Below are positions 55,220 to 64,000 of a stretch of 64,000 nucleotides of DNA, piece by piece. The position numbers were made by a program, and so were the translations under genes. The notes below the pieces were generated by a model, which was given only the letters and a program-made list of their open reading frames with translations, did not search any database and was not told the DNA's origin. The stretch comes from Simmondsia chinensis (taxonomy: Eukaryota > Streptophyta > Magnoliopsida > Caryophyllales > Simmondsiaceae), in the NCBI GenBank assembly GCA_018398585.1, contig JAGTTD010000003.1:11292637-11356636 (forward strand), written 5' to 3'. Position 1 is the first letter of the stretch. Every line of letters starts with the position of its first letter.

Positions 55220-55444
55220 AGGCTAGTTTAGAATCATATTTTATTTACAGCTACTATTTTTTTAGAAACTATTTTTCATAATCTGAAAACAATTTTTTTT
55301 AGTTTTTATTTCTCATTTTAAAAAAAAAATTTTTTTTAAATTTGACAGAAAATTTTGAGGAAGAAAAACCCAAAACTAAAAAAACCAATTTTCATAACCT
55401 AGTTTTAATTTATCAAAAACTATAAACTAAAAAACAATAGCCTA
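55220..55444. mobile_element. Candidate AT-rich MITE, 225 bp
   Basis: Termini AGGCTAGTTTAGAATC and, on the other strand, AGGCTATTGTTTTTTAG are partly inverted. Flanks GCAATTAATTAA (55208-55219) and GCAATCAATTAA (55445-55456) differ at one base. The interior is rich in AAAAACT and AGTTTTT phrases that could fold back. Low sequence complexity weakens the call. Confidence 0.45.
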
Positions 55445-55985
55445 GCAATCAATTAAGGGTAAGAGAAGAATAGGGAAAAGGAGGCGACCATTGATGACCC
55501 GCCATAAGCTATAATTTCTATGACCTCTCTCTTTGTACTTTAAAAAAAGGATTATAAATGTTTAGTTTAGTAAATAGCTTTAGCACATAACCCATTTACA
55601 AATTCCAATTACATAGAAAAATGTTCAGTAAGTATACTAAAGTATATAAACTTAATATTAATACACACCTAATGTAAATAAAAATATAGACATATAGACA
55701 TTATTCTAGTAAATCACTTAAGCAAAATGGAATAAATCAATATATTGTTACCATTCCAAACTACTGTAAATTTATTAAGTTCGATTAACCTAACCAAGTA
55801 CCGTAAACCACATTGTCAATTCGATATTTCAGTTCGAAATTCTCTAAAACGCCCCTACGATCAACAAAGAATTGGAATCGACATATGGGAGATATAGAGA
55901 AAAAGGAAGCCCCATTTTACCACCATTGCTCATCCGGGCTGGAGTACCTAGTAGCATTAAAAAAATGGCTCACAAGGATAGACAT
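55445..55985. other. No gene seen
   Basis: AT-rich intergenic sequence downstream of the NOP16-like gene, which lies on the minus strand. No repeat or RNA gene was recognised. Confidence 0.45.
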
Positions 55986-55986
55986 G

Positions 55987-56038
<52 letters not shown>
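55986..56038. repeat. (AT)n(AG)n microsatellite
   Basis: A short AT run passes into a run of about 20 AG units. Some open frames here are artefacts of the repeat. Confidence 0.95.
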
Positions 56039-56041
<3 letters not shown>

Positions 56042-56160
56042 CTTGGACTACAGTGATGATCATCGCAAGCCAAATACAACACCTGGGATCAAATCCCGGT
56101 AGTGGCAAAATACCCCTCAACCCTCCTTACGAACACACACGACAATTACAACTTCTTTCT
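56039..56160 (+). other. Possible tRNA-derived remnant or SINE
   Basis: CCTGGGATCAAATCCCGGTA at about 56083-56102 contains GATCAAATC, a fit to the pol III B box GWTCRANNC, inside an inverted pair GGGAT/ATCCC like a T-arm. An A-box-like GGCGCTTGGAC lies about 45 bp before it. No full cloverleaf, CCA-proximal stem or flanking duplication was found, so this is tentative. Confidence 0.3.
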
Positions 56161-56441
56161 TTTTAAAGTATAGTTGTCAGCACAGTGAAGATTAAAGCAT
56201 AGAACCAGCAATTACCAGCAAACTTGGATAGCAAGATCCAATACATGAAGGAAAAATACAAGTCATGCAAATATAAACATAGAATAATGGTTCATGAGGC
56301 AAAAAAAATATTTTGATTTTTTTTTTTTTTTTCATATGAGAACCATGAGATTCTAAGATGCATGTAATCATACAATAAGGTAGGGAACTAAGATTAAGGT
56401 GCTCACAGTGAAGAAGTTCGATACCAAAACATGTCTAATGC

Positions 56442-56558
56442 TCACTTAGCTAATATCAAGGGATTTTTATCTTTCCATTGATGATATCTTTTGCATAGCT
56501 TCTCCAGCGTTGCAACCGAGTGCTGCATTTTGTTTAACTTTGTGTCCCGGAACATGCT
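56442..56558 (-). CDS. NOP16: NOP16-like ribosome biogenesis protein, last exon
   Basis: Encodes 38 residues and a TGA stop: SMFRDTKLNKMQHSVATLEK, then LCKRYHQWKDKNPLILAK. This is the conserved C-terminus of nucleolar protein 16, a 60S-subunit assembly factor in the nucleolus, where RDxKLNxxQHS and LxxLCxRY are characteristic. A splice acceptor AG lies at 56559-56560 on the minus strand. The exon phase joins exactly to the exon at 57036-57157, giving YGDDYE followed by SMFRD. No stop or shift is present. No poly-A signal was assigned. Confidence 0.85.
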   Translation of the reverse strand, partial: SMFRDTKLNKMQHSVATLEKLCKRYHQWKDKNPLILAK

Positions 56559-57035
56559 CTGATCACACAACAAATTAGTGAGCGAGGAGTAAAAACAATG
56601 AAGGGTTATTTATGCCGGTAGTCCCTATATTTTATTTATTATTTTAATCTAGTCCACGAACTTTTAATTATGTCAATTTAGTTCTTGTCCAATTGAAATT
56701 GTTCCAATCAAGTAGAATATTGAAAAATAAAAATTATTTTTTGATTAAAACTATGACATTAATAAGCATTTGCATATGTTTTCCACATCAAGGGGTTTTT
56801 TTGAGTTGATGTTTACATAGACTGGCATGTCTTGTAGATGCTAATTAACCTTACAATTTTAATCAAAACTTAATGTATTAGATTTGATTGAAACAATTTC
56901 AATTATAGGACTTAAAATTGACAATTAATAGTTTAGGGACTAAACTAATACATTAGGTAAAATACAAGAACTTATGATGTAACGTAAATAACCCAACAAA
57001 GATTAGTTCACCAAAATCATATTCTTGCAACGTAC
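56559..57035 (-). other. Intron of the NOP16-like gene (477 bp), mostly a MITE
   Basis: The minus strand starts with donor GTACGT at 57035 and ends with acceptor AG at 56559, and the reading phase is kept across it. Of its 477 bp, 393 bp are a MITE with a further 9 bp of target duplication, so without the insertion it would be about 75 bp. Confidence 0.82.
56602..56994. mobile_element. Mutator-like MITE in the NOP16-like intron, 393 bp
   Basis: The ends are inverted repeats: GGGTTATTTATGCCGGTAGT at 56602 against GGGTTATTTACGTTACATCA on the other strand from 56994. Similarity continues for about 55 bp, through TTTATTTATTATTTTAATCT and TAGTCC. The flanks AACAATGAA (56593-56601) and AACAAAGAT (56995-57003) agree at 7 of 9 positions, the duplication length of Mutator-like elements. 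It has no coding capacity. Confidence 0.7.
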
Positions 57036-57157
57036 CTCATAGTCATCTCCATATTTCTCAATCAATGGAAGAATATGTGCACGCTGCATGCTAGTCAGTG
57101 GTTGTAACGGTGCGCTTTTCCCATCCCTTCGCTTTTTCCCAAGCGTGGTTTTCAAAT
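57036..57157 (-). CDS. NOP16: NOP16-like ribosome biogenesis protein, internal exon
   Basis: 122 nt: two bases finishing a codon, then 40 codons reading LKTTLGKKRRDGKSAPLQPL and TSMQRAHILPLIEKYGDDYE. The LGKKRRDGK and PLQPLT phrases and the IxxLIEKYGDDYE end are typical of plant NOP16. The acceptor is TTGTTTTTAG at 57158-57167 and the donor GTACGT at 57030-57035. The methionines upstream at 57197 belong to intron sequence, so that apparent start is false. The N-terminal exons (a basic start, then an acidic stretch) were not found to 61056, so either the intron is long or the copy is truncated. Confidence 0.82.
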
Positions 57158-60100
57158 CTAAAAACAATAAAGAGGCACCCTCTCGTGTCATGAGCAAGTT
57201 TGATAATGATAATGAGAGATGGTAGGTGATATTTAATCCTAACCAGTACCCCTCTCGACAACGAAAATAAGGAAATGAGAAAAGAAAAATTAAATAAGAG
57301 GGGGCCCTACAACAATAATTCTGAAGACCAACGTGTCAATGGGAAACAACCTCAAAGCTTGCTTTTTTGAATGCTTCAACAATAACACGGTGTGATCGAC
57401 AAGAGTATTCAGAATTCTAACAGTCCGATGCTGTTTTGATTTGTGAGATATATGGACACTGGTGAATCTACGTGATTCTCAAGTGTATATATATAAAACA
57501 CAACGCAGCACAACTTTTACACTAAAAAAATTAATATATATAACATCAAAATGAGAGGGTTCCAACAGTTTTGCCATAGGTATCCAAAAAAATATTCAAC
57601 TATAACAGAAATAGCAAAAGGCAATTAGCTTTATAAAATCGTACTTAAATAAAGATTACTTATCATAACCTAATGATTTTCAGCCAAATAATTGGTTACA
57701 AAAATTGGATACCTAAATTAGGTACACTTGGAATTTTCTGTTATTTAAGCATACAAATTACTTGTGTTATGGACACAGAAATAAAAGTTAGTCTACATAT
57801 TATTACCCAATGGGCAATCTAAGTTTCCCAAGTTTATCATTTCCAACTCCCAAACTCGTCTAATCCTTAGAACTTATATCATAGTTTTTGGTTCTCCAAA
57901 AATAACCAGTTCAACTTTGATACCACATGAGACACTCCCAAATTAAAAAAATTTGTTGTTTTTATCACTTGAGAAATGAGCTCCAATCCTAACTTTCTAG
58001 CAGCTTCCTTTTTTTTTTATTTTTAAATATCCTTTTGAGTGTCATTCCTCTTTTTCTAATGTATTAGCCAAAAACTTAATCCATTATCTTAACAAAAAAA
58101 ATTATCAATCAGCATTCCTGCTACTTGTCATTACAAGCTCACAAACAAATTCTTGCCAGTTGCACCTCATTTTGACAACTGAGTCTTGACAAGGTCAAGC
58201 TTAGTTTAATAACCTGGATCCTATATTTCTAGGAGACACTAGAAGAAATTTTGACTTCCCATCAAAAGTAGTTATAAGATATAGAATAAAAGGACGATAG
58301 CTTGCAACCCAAGTCCACTCTCTATTAGAAATTTAGATCTCATCACTTGTTTATGGGAGTTTTGCACTTTGATGCCAAATTTTCAGGTGTCTGCCTTTGA
58401 GATTTTGATATTTATTTCCCTTTTATTTTTTTAATCCCATCCCTGGTGCATGATCATGCAGCACACTCTGCAGCTTTTATTTTGATGAAATGACATCTAC
58501 TAATTATTAAAATAAAAAATAAAAAAAAACCCTGAATTGTAGTAAGTCTAATGTAAATAAACAGTTAAACAAATGGAAATAAACAGAACATATTGAATCT
58601 AATCCAGTCTTAACAATTTTGCCTACAAAAATGTAACAAATCCAAGCAATAGTGAATGGAAGATTGTTAAAGGGCACTTATAGCGCATATACAGATAGCA
58701 ACATGCACAAAGGACCCAAAGCATCCTGTCCTCTCAAGCAAGGGGAAAGCTCGCATGGCAGGGAATGATACAAATCATAAACTTTAAGGCACCATGGGAA
58801 GGGAAAGAAGTCGTCACCTCAGAGCATTGGGGTAGATGCAAAAGAAAGAGCAGAGAAGTAAGTGAACTTTAAGGGAGATTAAGACACGAGGGATAATCAA
58901 TTACCGATGGATTTTGCAATGTGTCTCTACTTTTTTCTTTCTTTTTACATGACGGGGTGTAGACCAGCTATACTGTGGCTGTACACATGGTTAAGTTTTT
59001 GTTGTCGTAAACTAATTCACCCACAAATATACATTTTTATCAGTTGTGAGAAGTATTGATGGATCCAGAAAACTCCTTCGTCAGGGGCATTTGTAAGAAT
59101 GAAAGACAAACGATGTACCTAATATCATATATAAATTTATATTAAGATTACTAATATTAAAACATATGAACACGTACCAAACAGAATAGAAGCAAGGAGT
59201 ATTGAAATTTAATGGTTTAAGAAAATACCACAAAACTTAGAGATGTATACAACATTGTACTTTAATCACAAAATATTTTTTGGCTTAGAAAAAATTCATA
59301 AAATTGCTGATGCACTCTTTTTTTTTTTTGGATAAGACAAGTGATAAAAATTAGCATTGTTCTTCAAGAATTTCCCCAAGTCATATAATGGTGGCTCCTC
59401 CATTGGCCAGAAGGACGTAAGAAGAGCAAAAACAAGCATTTAATGCAGGAAGCAGGAATTGAAACTTAGATTCACTCAAAACAAGGAATTTTGATACAGA
59501 AATCAGCACAACATGAAGGCTCTTTTGATAAATAAAATAGTCGGGCTTTCAGCCTGTAGCATTTCCTTTCTATCCCATAAACACTGTGCTGAAAGGTGGA
59601 ATTACATGACAAAGTTCCACTGAAGGACAAAGAGAGGCAGGATCGAATGAGCTGTGTCACTTGAGGCAAAGAATTGAGCAAATATGTCCAAATCCAAGAG
59701 AAACAAGAATGCTTATTGTTGAGACTATTAACCATCCATCAAATCTACAAAAGCTAACTAGGCAAAGCCGTATGGATAATCAACCTTCAGGAAATAAATG
59801 TTACTATCCTCCATACTTTCATAACCATCTTAAGTCCTGAGGTATATATAACTTCAGATAACAAGGCCATCAAAAGTTCTCCCCAACGCTGTCAAAAATA
59901 AAAATGAACCATAGTACGACGGAAAATGACATCTTTCTCAGCCTATTCTGCAGCACTGTCCATCTGATTAAACAAGATCATATCATATTATATAAAGGTC
60001 AGCATTAGCAACAAAGATCCGCTAAGCTCGGTAGATCAACTCAATAGTTCAGAAAGACTTCTTGTCTAAATTTAGTATTTTTTTTTTCTAAACCAAAAAT

Positions 60101-61056
60101 AAGCTTGAGTGGTCAAATAAAGTCCGGTGCTTGATTTGTCCACAGAAAGTGGCAGCATTTTAATCATCTAAATAGCAAAAGATCAAAGCTGCTCCAAAGT
60201 CCTGACACTAGTTCCCTGTAAATCGTGCACTTACACATTAATACCTTCTACAGCATGGTTGTTCCATACCCAAAACACTCATGTTAGTTTGGTTGGAAGG
60301 AAATCCTCTCTCACTCCATTCTATTGTTTGCTCAAATAAACAAGTAAAACAAATAATCCAAAACACTGGAGAAATAAACTTCCTTTCAACGAGACAAAAG
60401 GTATTTTCTCCGCATTACTACTCTCAACCAAATGGGATATTCCTCGATCCCAACTAAAGACAAGAAATTTAAAAAAAAAAAATTACTCAGTGAAAAGAAC
60501 TCTGAGGAAAAATATTTTCCATACCTATCCAACCAAACGAAGTCAAGGAGTATACAATATTACAGAACCCAAAATACAACTGTTTCTCATCATCATCCAA
60601 ACGACTCAAACTAACGCAAGTTCTCATGATTGTCAACATCAAATAGGTAATTTTGCACATTAACATCATCTAGACGAAGCGCTACCAACTTCATTAAAAC
60701 AGCACAATTAGGGCTGGCAAACAATAACATGACACGAAAACGACACAAAGATAGCAGATTTGGACCGAGCTTTTTGAAGCCATGTTGAATTTGGTTGGTC
60801 AACCCATTTTCAACACTCTTGACTCGTTTATATAGGTATGGTAGTTATTTGAGTGACATACAACTATTATTATAATTTATTTTTGATAGCCTATCTCATA
60901 TAGGATAGTTTGAACTATATTTAAGTATGTTAATTTGATAGTTTATTTTAAAATTATAAATATATTATGTTTTATTGTTAATTTCATCCATGACGTGTAT
61001 TATTGACATGTTTGTAAGTTAATGATACAAACTTGATGTAATCTAGCTCAATCAAT
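57158..61056. other. Intron or upstream region of the NOP16-like gene, no exon found
   Basis: 3.9 kb of AT-rich sequence with oligo-A and oligo-T runs. Short minus-strand open stretches at 59472-59735 and 60611-60802 match no known protein. A TAGGGCTGGCAAAC start at 60709, followed by GACACGAAAACGACAC, resembles one end of a common plant hAT-type repeat, but its other end was not found. No exon, tRNA or rRNA was recognised. Confidence 0.45.
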
Positions 61057-61466
61057 TGGAAAATCACAAGAATTTGGGCTATGGGACAGCGATTCGGCTG
61101 TCCCGTTTTGTTTCTATGTATATATAAGTATAGTAGATAAGCTCCAAATCAATGGAGAATTACAATGAAAGGGGAGAGGACATAGAAGAATTTGGGGGAG
61201 AGGAAGAAGATGACACACTTCACACATGGGGAATCTACTAACTCCCACTAATTATAAGAGAAAAGTACAAAATATCTAGAAAATATCTAAAGTGATGTGC
61301 CAGGTATGGAAGGATCTAGAAGAGAAGGTGATCTACGGCAAAGCTAAATGGCAGGTGAGATTGACCTGCTGTTGGCGGCAAAGAGCTTAACGTGTGTTGG
61401 GAAGCCGCCAAGTATGTGTCCGCCTGAGGAGGGCTTGGCGAATGCTGATCCGCCATGATGGTATCA
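61057..61466 (-). repeat. 3' LTR of element I (about 410 bp)
   Basis: On the minus strand the purine-rich CTCAAGGGGGCGACAT at about 61467-61482 is followed by TGATACCATCATGG, the LTR start. The other end is placed at TTTTCCA (61057) by the TG/CA rule, but the partner LTR is not in the window to confirm it. A TATAATTAG-like box lies near 61245. Confidence 0.65.
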
Positions 61467-61489
61467 ATGTCGCCCCCTTGAGAGGATCC

Positions 61490-62770
61490 TCGACCTCGAG
61501 GATCAAAGGAAGGACAGCGGAGTTGGAAGTCAGGAAGAAACTCCCAGGTGCCGTCGGTAGCACACTATCCAGCACACTAAACCAGAACTTGAGTGGCGGC
61601 AACCTGGCAACATTTAACCATGCGATGATCCAGAATAGCGTAGGGTTGGGGCAGAGAAGCAACCGGAGGCCAAGTATCGGGTAATGGAGTGCTGGTGGGG
61701 GGAATTGAGAAGCACCATTTCAGAAGAGATACATGCACCGTGTGGTGAATGGAAGAGTGTGCAGGGAGATCAAGGCAGTAAGCCACCGGGCCAATTCTTT
61801 CCATAATGCGGAAAGGACCATAATAGCGAGGTGCGAGTTTATGGAAGCGCCGAGTGTCAACACTTTGTTGGCGGTATGGCTGCAGCTTGAGCCACACATA
61901 GTAGCCTATACTGAACTCTCAATCAGTACGATGACGATTAGCGAGCTGTTTCATGCAGTTCTGAGAACGAAGGAGATGATGGCGTAGGCAAGCTATAGTC
62001 TCTTCACGAGCTCTTAAACTGCGATCAACGGCGTCAACAGAGGATTCTTGTGATAGGTAAGGGAGATGAACTGGAGGCGGCTGACCATAGAGAAGTTGAT
62101 ATGGCGTGGCTTGAGTGAAGGATTGGAAGGAAGTATTATACCACAATTCTGCTATGGTAGCCAACGGGTCCAGAGACATGGCTACTCGCTAACCATACAA
62201 CGTAAGTAAGTTTCCAAACAGCGATTGAGGAGTTCGGTTCGCCCGTCGGATTGCAGGTGATAGAAAGATGAGAGATTGAGGTGAGTGCCCAACCGTCAGA
62301 AGAGTTCTTTCCAGAAGATGTTGGTAAAGATGGGATCACGATCACTGATGATGGTTTCCGGTAGTCCATGAAGACGATAGATGTGATCGAGGAAGATATT
62401 GGCGAAACTGACAGCGGTGTAAGGATGGGCGAGAGGCAAGAAGTGAGCATACTTGGTGAGGCGGTCGACAACCAGCAAAATAACTGATCGGCCTTCTGAT
62501 GGCGGTAACCCCTCAATGAAGTCAAGGGATATACTATTCCAAACAGGTGCCGTGGTGTCTTATTTATTTAGTTGGCAGACAGAGCACTAGCGGATGTATG
62601 TGTGTATATCCTAGCGGAGCCCCTTCCAGTAGAATAGAGGATGAATACGACGATAGGTGACGCCAACGCCCCAATGACCCCCTTAAGCAGAATCGTGAAG
62701 CCAAAGTAAGTTGTCTTGCCGAAGATTGGCGTCATTCCCAACAACCAAGCGGCCATTGTAGCGGAGATGG
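61490..62770 (-). pseudogene. Integrase and chromodomain of element I, frameshifted
   Basis: The zinc-finger part near 62560-62690 shows HDSA, GGHWGVGVTYRRI and CSVCQ. The core includes ISLDFIEGLPPSEGQ (first Asp), LLVVDRLTKYAHFLPL, ETIISDRDPIFTNIFWKELF (second Asp) and [20 protein letters not shown] (catalytic Glu) between 62536 and 62200. The C-terminal stretch 61897-61577 holds WLKLQPYRQQSV, KLAPRYYGPFRIMERIG, VAYCLDLPAHSSIHHTVHVS, then the chromodomain: ILDHRMVKCCQVAATQVLVQ and QWSG, followed after a shift by TWEFLPDFQ. The catalytic residues are present but frames break at about 62530, 62295 and 61919. Confidence 0.88.
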
Positions 62771-62772
62771 CC

Positions 62773-64000
62773 TTAGCGCCAAGAGAATCGGGGATGAGAC
62801 AAAGGTTCAGCTGCCTTGTCTGAAATAATGCGAGCTAAGGCGGGATCACTGAACCAGGAATCTCGAAGGTGGATCATAAAGTTGGATGAAATGGAAGATA
62901 AGCCCATGCATAATACTTCTATGCCGAAAAGGCGGGATAAGGCGTTAGCCGCCCTATTCTCAATTTCTCGTTTGTAGATGATGTCATAGTCAAGACCTAT
63001 CAGGCGAGAGAGCCACAAGTGTTGGAGAGAAGATGATAGGTGTTGCTCAAGAAGGAACTTCAGACTTTGTTGATCAGTGCAAATAATGAAATGACAGCCC
63101 ATGACGTATTGTTCCCACTTTTCAATGGCAAACACAACGGCAAGCAGCTCACTTTCATAAATGGACATGCCCTGATGGCGTGGAGCAAGAGTGCGACTAA
63201 TAAAGGCCAGAGGTCTACCATCTTGCATAAGGACGGTACCAATTCCGGTACCCAAAGCATCTGTCTCGATGATGAATGTCTTTGTAAAGTCGGGCAAGGC
63301 AAGCGCTAGTACCACAGTTAGAGCATGCTTGAGACGGTTGAAAGCCGTTTCAGCATCCGGATTGCAACCAAAGTTATCCTTCTTTAGGAGATCTATCAAA
63401 GGACGAGCAATGAGGCCATAGTGAGCTACGAATAGACGGTAATAACCGGATAAGCCTAAGAACCCGCGAAGCTGTTTGAACGACTGGGGCAGGGACCAGT
63501 TGGTGACGGCGTCAATTTTGCGGGGATTGGCAAAGACTCCATCACCTGAGACAAAATGACCCAGGTATTCAATGAGTCTAGTGCCAAATGTGCACTTGGT
63601 GCGATTAGCGGTCAAGTGATTGGCACGGAGGACGCCAAGGACTTCCCGAAGATGAGGTAGATGAGCCTGCCAAGTAGAGTTGTACACCAGGATATCGTCA
63701 AAGAAGAAAAGAACGAAACGCAGGAGGTCGGGGTGAAAGATGTCGTTCATCAAACTCTGAAAAGTTGAAGGGGGCATTCGAGAGACCAAAGGGAATTACG
63801 GCAAACTCGTAATGTCCCAAATGGGTGCGAAATGCCGTCTTGGGAATGTCTTCACGAGCCATCCATATTTGCCAGTAACCGGACTTGAGGCCAATTTTGG
63901 GAAAAGAAAAAAGTTGCACCTCCCAACTCATTGAGCAATTCCTCAACAATAGGTATCGGGAACTTATCCTTAACCGTAAGCTTTTTAAGAGTGCGATAAT
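62773..64000 (-). pseudogene. Reverse transcriptase and RNase H of element I
   Basis: The upper part (63949-63698 and upward) gives [20 protein letters not shown] and [16 protein letters not shown]. After a shift near 63790 the 338-residue frame 63789-62773 holds [16 protein letters not shown], the catalytic FFDDILVYN (28-36), LGHFVSGDGV, LRGFLGLSGYYRLFV near 107-121, and RNase H with IIETDALGTGIGTVLMQDG (about 170-188). RTLAPRHQGMSIYESELLAV, FIICTDQQSLKFLL and ANALSRLFG follow. RNase H normally reads TDASxxGIGAVLxQ, and here Ser is Leu. The long open frame suggests modest age. Confidence 0.9.

Larger units (their letters stand above)
61057..64000 (-). mobile_element. Chromovirus Ty3/gypsy element I, 3' half
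   Basis: A minus-strand element enters from the right edge with RT, RNase H, integrase, chromodomain, polypurine tract and 3' LTR in that order. The chromodomain and its position overlapping the purine tract identify a plant chromovirus, possibly Reina-like. The 5' part and 5' LTR are outside the window, so a target duplication cannot be tested. The lower LTR edge is approximate. Confidence 0.9.

Noticed and set aside
55872..56120. Arg-Glu or Leu-Ser repeat proteins
   Set aside because: They are translations of the (AG)n microsatellite.
60709..61056. hAT-type repeat beginning TAGGGCTGGCAAAC
   Set aside because: Only one end is visible. No matching inverted end or duplication was found before element I begins.

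Overview
The window reads as repeat-rich nuclear DNA of a flowering plant, most likely a eudicot (inference). The evidence is plant-type Ty1/copia and Ty3/gypsy retrotransposons with initiator-Met or Asp-type primer sites, plant RTE- and L1-type LINEs, plant SINEs, hAT and Mutator-like non-autonomous elements, and two exons of a NOP16-like nuclear gene with canonical splice sites. Nothing bacterial or organellar was seen. Almost every reading frame belongs to a mobile element, and most are broken.

Region 1-40361 is a nested stack. The oldest layer is a minus-strand Ty3/gypsy element of the Tat lineage (D): 5' LTR about 39054-40361, gag 38964-36802, protease 28775-27627, RT 26623-26066, RNase H, archaeal-type RNase H and integrase ending near 7090. 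An antisense plant-mobile-domain gene follows at 4130-6961 on the plus strand. D was split by three LTR elements. These are a Sirevirus-like copia element, of which only the 3' part lies in the window (A, 1-4106); a second, complete Sirevirus (B, 8028-25591); and an Athila-like gypsy element without RT (E, 28776-36046). B was itself hit by a 5'-truncated RTE LINE (10182-11095), by another copia element (C, 11521-20158) and, in its 3' LTR, by a 5S-rRNA-headed SINE (25031-25278). E holds a tRNA-type SINE with three head units (30531-30872).

Region 40362-54420 holds a worn copia element (F) with a 347-bp 3' LTR ending at 50340. Around and inside it are two more 5S-headed SINEs (40723-40982 and 42911-43127), an L1 ORF1 remnant, a young copia derivative carrying only gag, protease and pre-integrase (G, 43189-46173), and an 865-bp hAT element (47953-48817). 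A compact gypsy deletion derivative follows (H, 51361 to about 54420).

Region 54421-61056 is the only gene-like stretch. It contains the last two exons of a NOP16-like gene on the minus strand, with a Mutator-like MITE filling most of the intron between them. Upstream exons were not found. From 61057 to the window end lies the 3' half of a minus-strand chromovirus (I), with RT, RNase H, integrase, chromodomain and 3' LTR.

Three results stand out. First, a 5S-rRNA-headed SINE family is present in three independently inserted copies, and its body matches the 3' tail of the RTE LINE in the same window. Second, element G has LTRs extended by about 45 bp past an older primer-binding site, and its target duplication abuts the extended end. 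Third, the nesting order is supported by target-site duplications at most junctions.
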